Assembly (NCBI RefSeq): GCF_030164465.1
Contig: NZ_JASNJE010000005.1
Location: forward strand, 124,001-188,000
Direction of reading: 5' to 3'
DNA from: Sedimentitalea xiamensis
GTDB lineage: Bacteria; Pseudomonadota; Alphaproteobacteria; Rhodobacterales; Rhodobacteraceae
DNA: 64,000 nt
A program made the position numbers and the translations under genes. This document shows, piece after piece, positions 1 through 9,456 of the stretch; within the stretch, counting starts at the first letter, position 1, and every line of letters starts with the position of its first letter. The notes under the pieces were generated by a model. It saw only the letters and a list, made by a program, of their open reading frames with translations, was not told where the DNA came from and made no database searches.

Positions 1-474
1 CCCGTCCGCCCCCTTGTCGATGGCCTTGCGGGCAAAGGTGTTGTTGATGATGTCGTGCAGCACGACTCCGCCGCAGGAATGCGCGGCCTCGTTGACCTCG
101 ACCCGCGCGCCCAGCGACGTGATCCACACCGGCACCTTGTGCCGCACACAAATCTCGAGATCCCTGTCCAGACGACCGTTGGACCGGTGCACGATCTGGT
201 TCACCGCGAAGGGCGCCGCTGGCCGGTCCGGATTGGCCTGGTTGTGGCGGTCGAGTTCTTCGTTGATCCGCGTGAGCCATGTGTCCAGCAACGGATGCTC
301 TCCATCGGCTTCCCGCGCGTTCAGCGCCGGGAACGCCCCGACGATCCCGGCCTTGCATTGCGCGATCACCAGGTCCGGCGCCGAAACGATGAATAGCGGC
401 GCGGCCACGAGCGGCAGCCGCAGCCCGCGCAGCGCTTTCGGCAGGCGACTGTCGTCGCGACCCCATTTCGTCAT
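1..474 (-). CDS. nitronate monooxygenase family protein (3' end beyond window)
   Basis: The 158 codons visible on the minus strand encode the N-terminal part of a FMN-dependent nitronate monooxygenase (2-nitropropane dioxygenase) TIM barrel. Visible family motifs are LPLVAAPLFIVSAPDLV near residues 20-37, AGIVGAFPALNAR, the AVNQIVHRSN strand and PVWITSLGA, then the HDIINNTFARKAIDKGADG segment leading to the flavin phosphate site. The start ATG at 474 overlaps the thiolase stop by one base, so it is the last visible member of the acyl-CoA operon. In such operons the enzyme may act on nitroalkanoates or as a flavin reductase/isomerase; the substrate is not evident. Confidence 0.85.
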   Translation of the reverse strand, partial: MTKWGRDDSRLPKALRGLRLPLVAAPLFIVSAPDLVIAQCKAGIVGAFPALNAREADGEHPLLDTWLTRINEELDRHNQANPDRPAAPFAVNQIVHRSNGRLDRDLEICVRHKVPVWITSLGARVEVNEAAHSCGGVVLHDIINNTFARKAIDKGADG

Positions 475-1670
475 CAGAGAACCTCGAAGAGGCCGGCCGC
501 CCCCATGCCACCGCCGACGCACATGGTGCAGACGACATATTTCGCGCCCCGCCGCTTGCCTTCGATCAGGGCATGGCCGACCATCCGCGCGCCGGACATG
601 CCATAGGGATGTCCGATCGAGATCGCGCCGCCATCGACATTCAGAAGTTCGTCGGGGATGCCGAGCTTGTCGCGGCAGTAGAGAACCTGCACCGCGAAGG
701 CCTCGTTCAACTCCCAAAGCCCGATATCGTCCATCTTGAGCCCATGCGCGGCCAACAGTTTCGGCACCGCGAAGACCGGGCCGATCCCCATCTCGTCCGG
801 TTCGCAGCCGGCTGCCATCGCGCCCACGTAACGCCCCAGCGGTTCAAGGCCGCGCTGTTCGGCCAGTTTCGCCTCCATGACTATGGCGGCAGAGGCGCCG
901 TCCGACAACTGGCTGGCGTTGCCCGCGGTGATATACCGGCCTTCGGCGATCGACATGCCGTTCTTGAATACGGGCGACAACGCCTCAAGGTTCTCGATGG
1001 TGGTGCCGGGACGGTTGCCTTCGTCCCTGGACAGCGTCACCTCCTGGTCGCTGATCTCTTTCGTCTCGCGGTCCTGCACCTTCATCACCGTGCTCATCGG
1101 GACGATTTCCGCATCGAACCGGCCCGCGTCCTGACCTGCGGCGGTGCGTTGCTGGGATTGCAGCGCATAGGCATCCTGATCTTCGCGGCTCACGCCATAG
1201 CGCGCCGCGACGGTTTCCGCCGTCTCCAGCATGCTCATGTAGATGTCGGGCTTGTTCTGTTTCAGCCAGGGGTCCGCCCCGACGCGCATGTCCGGGGTCT
1301 GCACCATGGAAATGCTGTCGACGCCGCCGCCGATCACGACCTCCATGCCGTCGGTCAGAACCTGCTTGGCCGCCGTCGCGATGGCCATCATGCCTGACGC
1401 GCACTGCCGGTCCAGCGACATGCCCGCCACCGTCACCGGCAATCCGGCCCGGATCGCCGCCTGGCGCGCGATATTGCCGCCGGACAACCCCTGCTGAAGC
1501 GCCGCGCCGATCACGCAGTCGCTGATCTCTGCCGGATCGACGCCAGCGCGCTGCACCGCATGAGTGATCGCATGAGCGGTCAACGCCTGTGGCGTGGTGG
1601 CGTTGAAAGCCCCGCGATAGGCCTTGCCGATGGGGGTACGGGCGGTGGAAACGATGACGGCGTCGCGCAT
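474..1670 (-). CDS. acetyl-CoA C-acyltransferase (thiolase)
   Basis: A 398-residue thiolase, full length for the family. It shows the nucleophilic cysteine in RQCASGMM (Cys90), the NEAFAVQ segment, the histidine in [16 protein letters not shown] (His354) and the second catalytic cysteine in [11 protein letters not shown] (Cys384). It would cleave 3-ketoacyl-CoA with CoA in the cytoplasm, or run the reverse condensation. It sits downstream of two SDRs and two acyl-CoA dehydrogenases in the same direction, which favours a degradative beta-oxidation role over polyhydroxyalkanoate synthesis. Chain-length preference cannot be read from the sequence. Confidence 0.93.
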   Translation of the reverse strand: MRDAVIVSTARTPIGKAYRGAFNATTPQALTAHAITHAVQRAGVDPAEISDCVIGAALQQGLSGGNIARQAAIRAGLPVTVAGMSLDRQCASGMMAIATAAKQVLTDGMEVVIGGGVDSISMVQTPDMRVGADPWLKQNKPDIYMSMLETAETVAARYGVSREDQDAYALQSQQRTAAGQDAGRFDAEIVPMSTVMKVQDRETKEISDQEVTLSRDEGNRPGTTIENLEALSPVFKNGMSIAEGRYITAGNASQLSDGASAAIVMEAKLAEQRGLEPLGRYVGAMAAGCEPDEMGIGPVFAVPKLLAAHGLKMDDIGLWELNEAFAVQVLYCRDKLGIPDELLNVDGGAISIGHPYGMSGARMVGHALIEGKRRGAKYVVCTMCVGGGMGAAGLFEVL

Positions 1671-1689
1671 GGCGATCTCCTTTTGCTGT

Positions 1690-2619
1690 TCAGTTGCCCC
1701 AGTCGAGCGTCAGCCCACGGGCCTCGGCCGCGTTGCGGACGTATTTTCGGGTCTGTTCAAAGGCGTTCTGCAATTCTTCCTGGCCATCGGCATCCGAAAT
1801 CTCGGCAAAGCGGGCTGCGACCGTTTCCGGGGTGTTGTCGTCCTCCGCCAGCGTAATTCCAGGCGTTTCGTAGATGCGTGTCCGGGCGTAGCTTCCGGCG
1901 CCCGCCCCCAGGATGACCCGGCTGGGCGCATCCTCGCTGACGAGATAGAGCAGACCCGGCGTGATCGTCCCGGGATCGAGAAGAGCCAGCGCGTCCGCAG
2001 GGATCAGGTCTTCGGTCATGCGCGTCGCCGCCGTCGGGGCCAGGGTATTGACGCGGATGTCGTCGCGCGCGCCCTCGATGTGCAGCACGTTCATCAGCCC
2101 GGCCATCGCCGCTTTCGCCGCCCCGTAGTTGGACTGGCCGAAGTTGCCATAAAGTCCCGACGCCGAGGTGGTCAGCACGATGCGGCCATATTTCTGTTCG
2201 CGCATGATCGGCCAGCAGGCGTGGCAACAGGTCGCCGTGCCCATCAGGTGCACCTCTACGACCTTGCGGAAATCATCCAGCGTCATCTTTGCAAAGGTCT
2301 TGTCGCGCAGGATGCCGGCGTTGTTCACCAGAATATCGACCCGCCCCCAATCGCGGCTGGCCTTCGCGACCATGTCCATGACGGATTCGGCGTCCGCCAC
2401 ATCGGCCCCGTGCGCCATGGCTTCGCCACCTTTGGCGCGAATTTCCTCGACCACCGACAGCGCCGCGTCCGACGACGCGCCCTGCCCGTCCGGCGACACG
2501 CCGAGATCGTTGATCACGACCTTTGCGCCGCGTTCTGCCAGACCCAGCGCATGGGACCGCCCAAGCCCGGTGCCGGCCCCGGTCACGATCGCCACACGCC
2601 CATCAAACCTGATCGTCAT
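1690..2619 (-). CDS. SDR-family 3-hydroxyacyl-CoA dehydrogenase-like protein
   Basis: A 309-residue short-chain dehydrogenase. It has the nucleotide motif [13 protein letters not shown] near residue 14, the NNAG motif, and the catalytic Ser-Tyr-Lys set in [20 protein letters not shown]. The [21 protein letters not shown] stretch and the roughly 300-residue length resemble the dehydrogenase part of peroxisomal multifunctional enzyme type 2 (HSD17B4), which oxidises 3R-hydroxyacyl-CoA. It lies 20 bp upstream of the thiolase in the operon. The (3R) assignment is inferred from similarity and context, including the MaoC-type hydratase about 7 kb away. Confidence 0.85.
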   Translation of the reverse strand: MTIRFDGRVAIVTGAGTGLGRSHALGLAERGAKVVINDLGVSPDGQGASSDAALSVVEEIRAKGGEAMAHGADVADAESVMDMVAKASRDWGRVDILVNNAGILRDKTFAKMTLDDFRKVVEVHLMGTATCCHACWPIMREQKYGRIVLTTSASGLYGNFGQSNYGAAKAAMAGLMNVLHIEGARDDIRVNTLAPTAATRMTEDLIPADALALLDPGTITPGLLYLVSEDAPSRVILGAGAGSYARTRIYETPGITLAEDDNTPETVAARFAEISDADGQEELQNAFEQTRKYVRNAAEARGLTLDWGN

Positions 2620-2637
2620 CGAAACGGTTCCTCCGAT

Positions 2638-3459
2638 CTATTGCATCGCTTTTTCAAAGATGTTCTGCCCGCTCATCACGTTGATCCCGCCGCTGACGGG
2701 AATCACTGCCCCGGTGACATAGGCGCCGCCGCGACCGCAGAGGAACAGGACGCAACCGGCGATGTCTTCATCCCGCCCGACCCGGCCCAGCGGTACATCG
2801 CCACCGACTTTTTCGCGCATGTCTTCGTCCGCCGTGGCAAAGGCGGTCATTTTCGACACGAACGGGCCGGGGGCCAGGGCGTTGACCGTGATGTATTGGC
2901 CCGCGAGTTCCTTGGCCAGGATCTTGCTCAGGTGCAGCACGGCCGCCTTGGAGGCCGCATAGCTGTAGGCGCCGTCGCCCATCGGCATTTCGCCCATGAC
3001 CGAACCAACGTTGACCACCCGAGCGGGATCGTCGACGGACCCGGAGGCGATCAGCATCGGCAGCAGGCCCTGGGTGAGGTGAAACAGGCCCGTCACGTTG
3101 ACAGCCATGACTTTTTCCCAGGCGTCGAACGGGAAACCGCCCAGCGGTGCACCCCAGGTCCGGCCCGCATTGTTCATAAGGATATCAAGCGTTTCAGTCC
3201 GCTTCTTCACCTCGGCGACAAGCGCATCCACCCCGGATTCGGTCCCGACGTCCCCGGCGAAACCCTCCACCGATCCGGGCGCGTCCATGGCGTTCAGTTC
3301 GGCTGCGACGGCTTCGCATGCGTCGCCCTTTCGCGACGCGATCAGGACCCTGGCGCCTGCCTTCATCAGGGCTTCGGCGGCCATCCGGCCGATGCCCGTA
3401 GCGCCTCCGGTCACAAGCGCGGTCTTCCCGCGCAGCGAAAACAAGTTCTCCGGTGTCAT
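2638..3459 (-). CDS. SDR-family oxidoreductase
   Basis: A 273-residue classical SDR with TGGATGIGRMAAEAL for cofactor binding, a NNAGRTWGAP motif and the catalytic YAASKAA near residue 165. The residue after the second strand is in a SRKGD context, which commonly goes with NADP(H). It is the second SDR in this operon, 18 bp upstream of the first. It may act on a different oxidation level of the same substrate, such as an alcohol or 3-ketoacyl intermediate; no substrate signature is visible. Confidence 0.85.
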   Translation of the reverse strand: MTPENLFSLRGKTALVTGGATGIGRMAAEALMKAGARVLIASRKGDACEAVAAELNAMDAPGSVEGFAGDVGTESGVDALVAEVKKRTETLDILMNNAGRTWGAPLGGFPFDAWEKVMAVNVTGLFHLTQGLLPMLIASGSVDDPARVVNVGSVMGEMPMGDGAYSYAASKAAVLHLSKILAKELAGQYITVNALAPGPFVSKMTAFATADEDMREKVGGDVPLGRVGRDEDIAGCVLFLCGRGGAYVTGAVIPVSGGINVMSGQNIFEKAMQ

Positions 3460-3468
3460 GTCGATCCT

Positions 3469-4578
3469 CTAAAATCCGCGCAGCCGCGCAACGGTTTCCG
3501 CGTGATATCCATAGTCGCCCAGCCATTCCGAAGCGACCCGCGCGCGTTTCATGTAGAACCCCATGTCGAAGGCATCGGTCATGCCGATCCCGCCGTGCAT
3601 CTGTACGCCTTCGATCACCGCATCGGTCGCGGTCCGGGTGGCGCGGGCCTTGGCCAGCGAGACGGCGAGCGTCGCGTTCTCCGGATCCGCATCCAGCATG
3701 CGGCCGGCATGCGCGATGGCCGACGCCGTCACCTCGATCTCGCACCAAAGATGGGCGGCGCGGTGCTGCAGGGCCTGGAAACTGCCGATGGGCGCTCCGA
3801 ACTGCTTGCGTTCCTTCAGATAGTCGACGGTCATCCCAAACGCGCCGCTGGCCAGCCCGGTCATCTCGGCCGCCAGCGCCGCCTGTCCGGCCTGAAGCGC
3901 CGGGCGCAGGATGTCCAGCCCCTGCCCCAGCCCGCCGAGCACGTCATCGCCGGTGGCCTCCACGCCGTCAAAGACGATCGTGGCGGCATCACGGCTGTCC
4001 ACCATCGCATTGGGCTGGCGTTTCGTGCCCGCGCGGTCCGCAGGCAGGTCGAACAGTGTCGGTCCCTCGTCGGTTCGGGCCAGAATGAGCAGACGGTCGG
4101 AAAAGCCGCCGTCGACCACGAATTTCTTCGTTCCGGTCAGGCGAAAGCCGTTGCCGTCCCGGCGTGCCGCGCAATCGACGGAACCGGGGGTGAACTTGTT
4201 GCCTTCATCCAGGGCCAGCGCATAGGTGCGGGTGCCGTCCGCGATGGCCGAAAGGGCATCGTTTCGCCCCGCGACCTGCCGGAGCGCCGTCGCGGCGATC
4301 ACGGCGCTGGACAGGAACGGGCTTGTCACAAGGGTCTTGCCCATCTCCCCGGCCAGCACACCCGCGGCGGCATGGCCCATGTCCGATCCGCCGGCCGATT
4401 CCGGCACGAGGATTCCCGCCCATCCCATCGCGGCCATGTCCGCCCAGAGCGCGGGGTCGTGGGTCTGCCCCGCGTCACGCAAACCCCGCAGATGAGACAC
4501 CGGCGCGACGTCGTCCAGGAATCCGCGCGCGGCATCTGCCAGCATGGTTTCCTCTTCGGTTCTGAGCAGGCCGGTCAT
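3469..4578 (-). CDS. acyl-CoA dehydrogenase family protein
   Basis: Encodes 369 residues starting MTGLLRTEEETMLADAA. The ATG at 4578 overlaps the stop of the upstream dehydrogenase in an ATGA junction, which settles the start although the frame stays open further upstream. The C-terminal part has the flavin-enzyme helix GVQMHGGIGMTDAFDMGFY and the middle part the FDGVEATGDDVLGG segment. It pairs with the next dehydrogenase, and such tandem unlike pairs (as in steroid or terpenoid side-chain degradation) often form heteromeric alpha/beta enzymes. This one is the shorter, more divergent partner. Confidence 0.88.
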   Translation of the reverse strand: MTGLLRTEEETMLADAARGFLDDVAPVSHLRGLRDAGQTHDPALWADMAAMGWAGILVPESAGGSDMGHAAAGVLAGEMGKTLVTSPFLSSAVIAATALRQVAGRNDALSAIADGTRTYALALDEGNKFTPGSVDCAARRDGNGFRLTGTKKFVVDGGFSDRLLILARTDEGPTLFDLPADRAGTKRQPNAMVDSRDAATIVFDGVEATGDDVLGGLGQGLDILRPALQAGQAALAAEMTGLASGAFGMTVDYLKERKQFGAPIGSFQALQHRAAHLWCEIEVTASAIAHAGRMLDADPENATLAVSLAKARATRTATDAVIEGVQMHGGIGMTDAFDMGFYMKRARVASEWLGDYGYHAETVARLRGF

Positions 4579-5744
4579 GCGGGCAGACCCAGAACGCGGC
4601 GCGACACGATGCTCAACATGACTTCGGACGTGCCGCCTTCGATCGAATTCGCCTTCGTGCGCAACCAGTCCGCCGGGCGCGATCCGTGCGGGCCATCCCA
4701 GATCAGCGCGTCGCTGCCGCCTGCGGCCATGAGCAGCTCGTGCCTCTGCTTGTTCAGTTCGGTGCCGACGTATTTCAGCATCGCCGAGGCATCGCCGACC
4801 CCGGTGGTCCGCGCCATGTCCTTGTAGCGTTCCAGCGTCAGCCCGATGGCCAGCGCATCGACCTCGCACCGCAGCGCCGCCGCCCTGAGGCAGGCGTCGG
4901 TCAGCCCGCCGCTGTCATCCGACAGGATGGCTCCGAGCGAACGTCCGCCGCCGGCGCCCTGGCCGCTGGCGCTGATCATTTCCCGTTCGTGCGTCAGCAG
5001 GTATTTCGCCACGTCCCAGCCCCGGTTCACGTCGCCCACCACCTGATGTTTCGGAACGACCACGTCGTCAAAGAAGGTTTCACAGAACGGCGACACGCCT
5101 GAAATCAGCTTGATGGGGCGCGTCGATACCCCCTTTGTCCGCATGTCGATCAGGACAAAGGAAATGCCCTTGTGCTTGGGTGCATCCCGATCCGTGCGCA
5201 CGAGGGCGAAGATCCAGTCGGCCTTGTCCGCGTAGGAGGTCCAGATCTTCTGCCCGTTGACAAGCCAGTGATCGCCACGGTCCTCGCATCTGGTTTGCAG
5301 GCTGGCCAGATCCGACCCCGCGCCAGGTTCGGAATAGCCCTGACACCAGCGGATTTCACCCCGCGCGATTGGCGGCAGGTAGTGTTGCTTCTGGTCTTCG
5401 GTTCCGAACTGCAACAGCGCCGGTCCGAGCATCCAGATTCCAAAGCTCAACAGAGGCGGGCGTGCGCCGATTCGCGCCATCTCCTCGCGCAGAATCTTTT
5501 CACGCGCCCGGTCCAGCCCGGCGCCGCCGTAGGCGGTGGGCCAGGTTGGCACGGTAAAGCCCTTTGCCGCGCACCGGTGCAGCCAGGTCTTCTGGTCCTC
5601 GGACTGGAATTCCCAGGTCTTTCCGCCCCAGCAGATATTGGCGTCGTCGGCCTTTCCGTCCCGCATGGCTTCGGGACAGTTTTCCTGCAACCACTCCCGA
5701 GTCTGCTCGCGGAACCTGTCCAGGTCCGTCGTCTCCTGCCCCAT
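4575..5744 (-). CDS. acyl-CoA dehydrogenase family protein
   Basis: A 389-residue acyl-CoA dehydrogenase. It shows WCQGYSEPGAGSDLASLQT (flavin and substrate binding), the NGQKIWTSYAD segment and NSIEGGTSEVML near the C-terminus. The ATG at 5744 has a GGGAGGA ribosome-binding sequence about 7 bases upstream and opens the minus-strand operon of six genes. It would take the alpha,beta-hydrogens from an acyl-CoA and pass electrons to ETF. Its resemblance is to the FadE17/FadE-type enzymes of actinobacterial and roseobacter clusters; the physiological acyl group is unknown. Confidence 0.9.
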   Translation of the reverse strand: MGQETTDLDRFREQTREWLQENCPEAMRDGKADDANICWGGKTWEFQSEDQKTWLHRCAAKGFTVPTWPTAYGGAGLDRAREKILREEMARIGARPPLLSFGIWMLGPALLQFGTEDQKQHYLPPIARGEIRWCQGYSEPGAGSDLASLQTRCEDRGDHWLVNGQKIWTSYADKADWIFALVRTDRDAPKHKGISFVLIDMRTKGVSTRPIKLISGVSPFCETFFDDVVVPKHQVVGDVNRGWDVAKYLLTHEREMISASGQGAGGGRSLGAILSDDSGGLTDACLRAAALRCEVDALAIGLTLERYKDMARTTGVGDASAMLKYVGTELNKQRHELLMAAGGSDALIWDGPHGSRPADWLRTKANSIEGGTSEVMLSIVSRRVLGLPA

Positions 5745-5808
5745 TGCGCATCCTCCCCGACGTATCGCACGGCTGTTCCGCTGTGCAGAATTGCATTTCG
5801 AATTTCGA

Positions 5809-5837
5809 TTGACAACACCGATTTGCGACAAGACATT
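5809..5837 (+). promoter_or_regulatory. candidate sigma-70 promoter for the quinone oxidoreductase gene
   Basis: TTGACA at 5809-5814 is followed after 17 bases by GACATT at 5832-5837, in the 139-bp divergent gap between the acyl-CoA dehydrogenase and quinone oxidoreductase genes. The -35 is a perfect consensus and the -10 is weak. The gap is visibly AT-richer than its surroundings. Confidence 0.4.
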
Positions 5838-5883
5838 CGGGCCCAACGCCTGCAAGGTGAAACGGAATACAGGGAGAGTAACC

Positions 5884-6879
5884 ATGAAAGCGATGCTGAG
5901 TACGGCTCCGGGAGGACCCGACACGCTGGAACTGACAGAGCTGCCGGACCCGGTTCCCGGCAAGGGCGAGGTGCGCATCCGCGTTCGCGCCGCCGGTGTC
6001 AATTTTCCGGACACGTTGATGATACGGGATCTCTACCAGATGAAACCGCCCCGGCCCTTTGCCCCGGGCGGAGAAATCGCGGGCGAGGTGGATGCGGTCG
6101 GGGAAGGTGTCGAAGGCTTGTCGGTCGGCGACCGTGTTCTGGCCCTCTCGGGCTTCGGCGGGTTCGCAACCCACATCACCATCGACGCCAGGAAAGTCAT
6201 CCCGATTCCGGACGCCATGCCCTACGAGGATGCCGCCTGTTTCATCTTCACCTACGGGACGTCGCACCATGCCCTGAAAGACCGCGCCCATCTGAAACCC
6301 GGCGAGTCCCTGCTGATCCTGGGCGCGGCGGGCGGTGTTGGCGCGGCGGCCATCGAATTGGGCAAGGCTGCGGGCGCCAAGGTGATCGCTGCCGTATCCA
6401 GTGCGGACAAGGCGGAATTCTGCAAATCCATCGGCGCGGATGAAACCATCGTCTATCCGAGGGATCTCGACCGCGATGCGCAGAAGGCGCTGTCAAATGA
6501 AATCAAGGCGCTGGCGGGTCCGGATGGGGTGAACGTGGTCTATGACGCGGTCGGAGGCGACTATGCCGAACCGGCCATTCGCGCACTGGCCTGGGAGGGC
6601 CGGTTTCTTGTCGTCGGGTTCCCGGCGGGGATTCCGAAAATCCCGTTGAACCTGACCCTGCTCAAGGGCTGTCAGGTCGTCGGCGTGTTCTGGGGGGCCT
6701 CGACCTTCCGCGATCCCAGGGGGCATGCCGAGAACGTCGGGGAACTGTTCCAGATGTATGCCGACGGAAAGATAAAACCCCGGATCAGCGCGCGATTTCC
6801 GCTGGAACAGGCCGCCGAGGCGCTGACGCTGATGCAGGACCGCAAGGTAATGGGCAAAGTCGTCCTGACCATGCCATGA
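5884..6879 (+). CDS. NADPH:quinone oxidoreductase family protein (zinc-free MDR)
   Basis: A 331-residue medium-chain reductase with an N-terminal GroES-like domain, GVNFPDTLMIRDLYQ near residues 39-53, and the cofactor motif GAAGGVGAAAIELGKAAGAKV near residue 146. The zinc-binding cysteine cluster of alcohol dehydrogenases is absent, as in QOR/crotonyl-CoA-reductase-like enzymes. The ATG at 5884 follows an AGGGAG sequence. It is transcribed divergently from the acyl-CoA operon and may reduce an enoyl-CoA or enone intermediate of that pathway; this is inference from position. Confidence 0.88.
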   Translation: MKAMLSTAPGGPDTLELTELPDPVPGKGEVRIRVRAAGVNFPDTLMIRDLYQMKPPRPFAPGGEIAGEVDAVGEGVEGLSVGDRVLALSGFGGFATHITIDARKVIPIPDAMPYEDAACFIFTYGTSHHALKDRAHLKPGESLLILGAAGGVGAAAIELGKAAGAKVIAAVSSADKAEFCKSIGADETIVYPRDLDRDAQKALSNEIKALAGPDGVNVVYDAVGGDYAEPAIRALAWEGRFLVVGFPAGIPKIPLNLTLLKGCQVVGVFWGASTFRDPRGHAENVGELFQMYADGKIKPRISARFPLEQAAEALTLMQDRKVMGKVVLTMP

Positions 6880-6882
6880 CGG

Positions 6883-7539
6883 TCAGGTCAGATGCGCACA
6901 ATCGTTGAACCCGCGCACGATCATGCGCTCGCCATGGATCACCAGGCGGCTGATGCTGCCGTTGGCCGCGCCGAGAAAAGCGAAGGGTTCGGACCCGCTG
7001 GCCAGCGCCACCGCCGCCCCGATCACGCCGCCATGCACCACGACGGCAACGCGTTGATCCGGATGCGCGGCAGCGATGCGCAACAGGCCGGAACGCACCC
7101 GCGCATGAAAGACCGCGGTCGTTTCCGCGCCGGGGATTTCGCCCCATTCCTGCCGCGCCCTGGCCCGCTGGATCTCGGGTGCGTTGTCGGCGACCTTGAT
7201 GCGGTAAAGTCCCCCGTCCCAGTCGCCCAGATGGACTTCGCGCAGGTCGGGCTCGATGGCGGGCGTCAGGCCGAGCCGCGCCGCCAGGGGCGCCGCGGTC
7301 TGATGGGTGCGCCGCAGCGTGGTCACGTAGAGCGCGCTCAACGGTTCGCCTTCAAGCCGCTTGGCCACCGCGAGGGCCTGGGCCTCGCCTGCGGGATGCA
7401 GGGCCGGGTCGCCATGTCCGTCCTTCAACGCAAAGGAAACGCCCGGACGCGCGGCCTCGGTGCGGCCATGACGGATCAGGAGGAGATCGGCGGCGCCGGG
7501 CGGCGCGACATAGTCGGTCTGGTGGTATTCCCTGCTCAT
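6883..7539 (-). CDS. histidine phosphatase family protein
   Basis: A 218-residue protein of the phosphoglycerate-mutase-like histidine phosphatase fold. The phosphohistidine motif is LLLIRHGRTEA near residue 20, the acid/arginine block is YVTTLRRTHQTAAPL, and the second catalytic histidine is in VAVVVHGGVIGAA. I start it at the ATG at 7539; a farther upstream TTG at 7602 would overlap the divergent hydratase gene. It is convergent with the quinone oxidoreductase, only 3 bases apart. The substrate (phosphosugar or small phosphoester) is not recognisable. Confidence 0.85.
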   Translation of the reverse strand: MSREYHQTDYVAPPGAADLLLIRHGRTEAARPGVSFALKDGHGDPALHPAGEAQALAVAKRLEGEPLSALYVTTLRRTHQTAAPLAARLGLTPAIEPDLREVHLGDWDGGLYRIKVADNAPEIQRARARQEWGEIPGAETTAVFHARVRSGLLRIAAAHPDQRVAVVVHGGVIGAAVALASGSEPFAFLGAANGSISRLVIHGERMIVRGFNDCAHLT

Positions 7540-7595
7540 GACGTTATCACTTTCCGGTTGTTGCCAAACCGCTTTGTAAAGGGGAACCGCAACGG

Positions 7596-8420
7596 ATGAC
7601 AACGCGCAGTGTGGACACCGGGACGGATCATCTGAGCTGTTCGATCACGGATCGGGTCGGGGTGCTGACGCTTAACAACCCGGAGCGACGCAACGCGCTT
7701 AGCGATCGGATGGCCGACGCGCTTGCGCGGATGCTGAGCGAGATGGAATCCGACCCCGAGGTGCGTGTGCTCGTGCTGACCGGGGCCGGCGGCGCCTTCT
7801 GCGCCGGGGGCGACGTGCGTTCGATGGGCGCGTCGCTGGCGCAGGGGCAGGAACCGGACCCCGAAACGATGATCCGCAGCCTGAAACAGGGACAGGACAG
7901 GATCTCGCTGCGCCTGTTTGACTTCCCGAAACCGACAATCGCCGCCCTGCCCGGTCCGGCGGCGGGCGCCGGGATGTCGATCGCGCTGGCCTGTGACCTG
8001 CGGGTCGCGGCCCATAGCGCGCTTCTGGTCCCGGCCTTCGGCGCAATCGGCCTGTCCGGCGATTTCGGCGGCAGCTGGCTTCTGACGCAGCTCGTTGGGC
8101 CGGCGCGGGCCAAGGACATCTATTTCACCGGCCGCCGGATCCTGCCGATGGAAGGCCAGGATCTCGGTCTGTTCAACCGGGTCGTCCCCGACGAGACCCT
8201 GATGCAGGACACGCTGGCGCTGGCGGGGGAACTGGCGGCGGCGGCCCCGGTCGCCCTGCGCTACATGAAAGCCAATCTCAACCGGGCCATGTCCACGGAT
8301 TTCCGCAGCGCGCTGAACGGCGAGGCCGAACACATGATCCGAAGCATGCTGACCGAAGACCACAGGAACGCCGCGCAGGCGTTCGTGAAGAAACGCAAAC
8401 CGGAATTCAAGGGCCGATAG
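7596..8420 (+). CDS. enoyl-CoA hydratase/isomerase family protein
   Basis: A 274-residue crotonase-fold protein. The oxyanion-hole segments are AFCAGGDVRSM and ALPGPAAGAGMSIALACDLRVA, followed by FGAIGLSGDFGGSWLLTQLVG split around the catalytic acid. That last block resembles PaaG-type isomerases (an acidic residue in the G-D-x-GG position) more than classical hydratases with two glutamates, so isomerisation is as likely as hydration. It is first in a plus-strand run with an MDR reductase and a MaoC hydratase. Confidence 0.88.
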   Translation: MTTRSVDTGTDHLSCSITDRVGVLTLNNPERRNALSDRMADALARMLSEMESDPEVRVLVLTGAGGAFCAGGDVRSMGASLAQGQEPDPETMIRSLKQGQDRISLRLFDFPKPTIAALPGPAAGAGMSIALACDLRVAAHSALLVPAFGAIGLSGDFGGSWLLTQLVGPARAKDIYFTGRRILPMEGQDLGLFNRVVPDETLMQDTLALAGELAAAAPVALRYMKANLNRAMSTDFRSALNGEAEHMIRSMLTEDHRNAAQAFVKKRKPEFKGR

Positions 8421-8434
8421 GCAGGGACAACGAC

Positions 8435-9436
8435 ATGGAAAACAGACAGATCGTGGTGGCCGAGCTGCCGAAGGACGAACTGACCAGCGATCATTTCGCG
8501 ATGCGCGGGGTCCCGATGCCGGTGCCGGGACCGGGAGAGGTGCTGCTGCGGACCGTGTTGATGTCCATCGACGCCGCCAACCGAAGCTGGATGAAAGGCG
8601 CGACCTATCGCGAGGCGGTCAATGCGGGCGATCCGATGCCGACCTACGCCGTTTGCGAGGTCGTGCAGAGCAATAGCCCAAAACTTAACAAAGGCGATCT
8701 GGTCGCGGCGGAATCAATCTGGGCGGACTACGCGACCTGCCCCGCGCACAAGGCGCAAAAGCTGCCGGATGTCCGGCCCGTTTCGAACCTTCTGTCGGTC
8801 TATGGCATCGCCGGGAAGACCGCGTTTCACGGGCTGATCGGCGTCGGCCGGCCCATCGCCGGGGAAACCGTCCTAGTCTCCGCCGCCGCCGGATCGGTCG
8901 GAGGATATGTCGGGCAGATCGCCAAGGCTCTGGGCTGCCGCGTCGTCGGCATCGCCGGCGGGGCGGAGAAATGCGCCTGGGCGGTTGAAACTCTGGGATT
9001 CGACGCCTGTGTCGACTATCGCGACCCGAAGATGTTCAAGGCTCTGAAGGCCGCCTGCCCGGATGGGGTCGATGTGTATTTCGACAATGTCGGCGGAACC
9101 ATCCTGGAAACGGCCCTGTTCCTGATGAACGAACGCGGACGCATCGTCTGCTGCGGAGCGATAAGCCAATACGACACCGCCGCCCCCACCGGTCCCCGCA
9201 ACCTGCCCGGTCTCGTCGTGGTGAAACGTCTGCGGATGGAAGGCTTCATCGTGATGGATTTCGCCGATCGGGATGCGATGGCCCTGCGGGCGCTGCGCAC
9301 CTGGGTGGAAAGCGGCCGGATCAAGGTTTTCGAGGACATCGTCGAGGGCTTGGAGAACGCGCCCGAGGCGCTGATCGGTCTGCTGGCCGGGGACAACAAG
9401 GGCAAGCGCATGGTGCGCGTCGGACCGGATCCGTAA
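8435..9436 (+). CDS. NADP-dependent MDR oxidoreductase (leukotriene B4 dehydrogenase/CurA-like)
   Basis: A 333-residue zinc-free medium-chain reductase. It shows GYVGQIAKALGCRVVGIAGG for NADP binding and the family-typical YFDNVGGTILETALFLMN, followed by GRIVCCGAISQYD. Relatives reduce the double bond of enones and enals (prostaglandin reductase, curcumin reductase). It starts 14 bases after the crotonase-fold gene and is followed by the MaoC gene, so it probably handles an unsaturated intermediate of the same catabolic route. Confidence 0.88.
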   Translation: MENRQIVVAELPKDELTSDHFAMRGVPMPVPGPGEVLLRTVLMSIDAANRSWMKGATYREAVNAGDPMPTYAVCEVVQSNSPKLNKGDLVAAESIWADYATCPAHKAQKLPDVRPVSNLLSVYGIAGKTAFHGLIGVGRPIAGETVLVSAAAGSVGGYVGQIAKALGCRVVGIAGGAEKCAWAVETLGFDACVDYRDPKMFKALKAACPDGVDVYFDNVGGTILETALFLMNERGRIVCCGAISQYDTAAPTGPRNLPGLVVVKRLRMEGFIVMDFADRDAMALRALRTWVESGRIKVFEDIVEGLENAPEALIGLLAGDNKGKRMVRVGPDP

Positions 9437-9456
9437 TCTGAACAAGGGAGACAAAC

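Noticed and set aside
1624-4827. Very long plus-strand open frame (over 1000 codons) across the acyl-CoA operon
   Set aside because: It lies antisense to four well-supported enzymes; the translation is rich in Arg/His/Pro with no motifs, the usual shadow frame of GC-rich genes.
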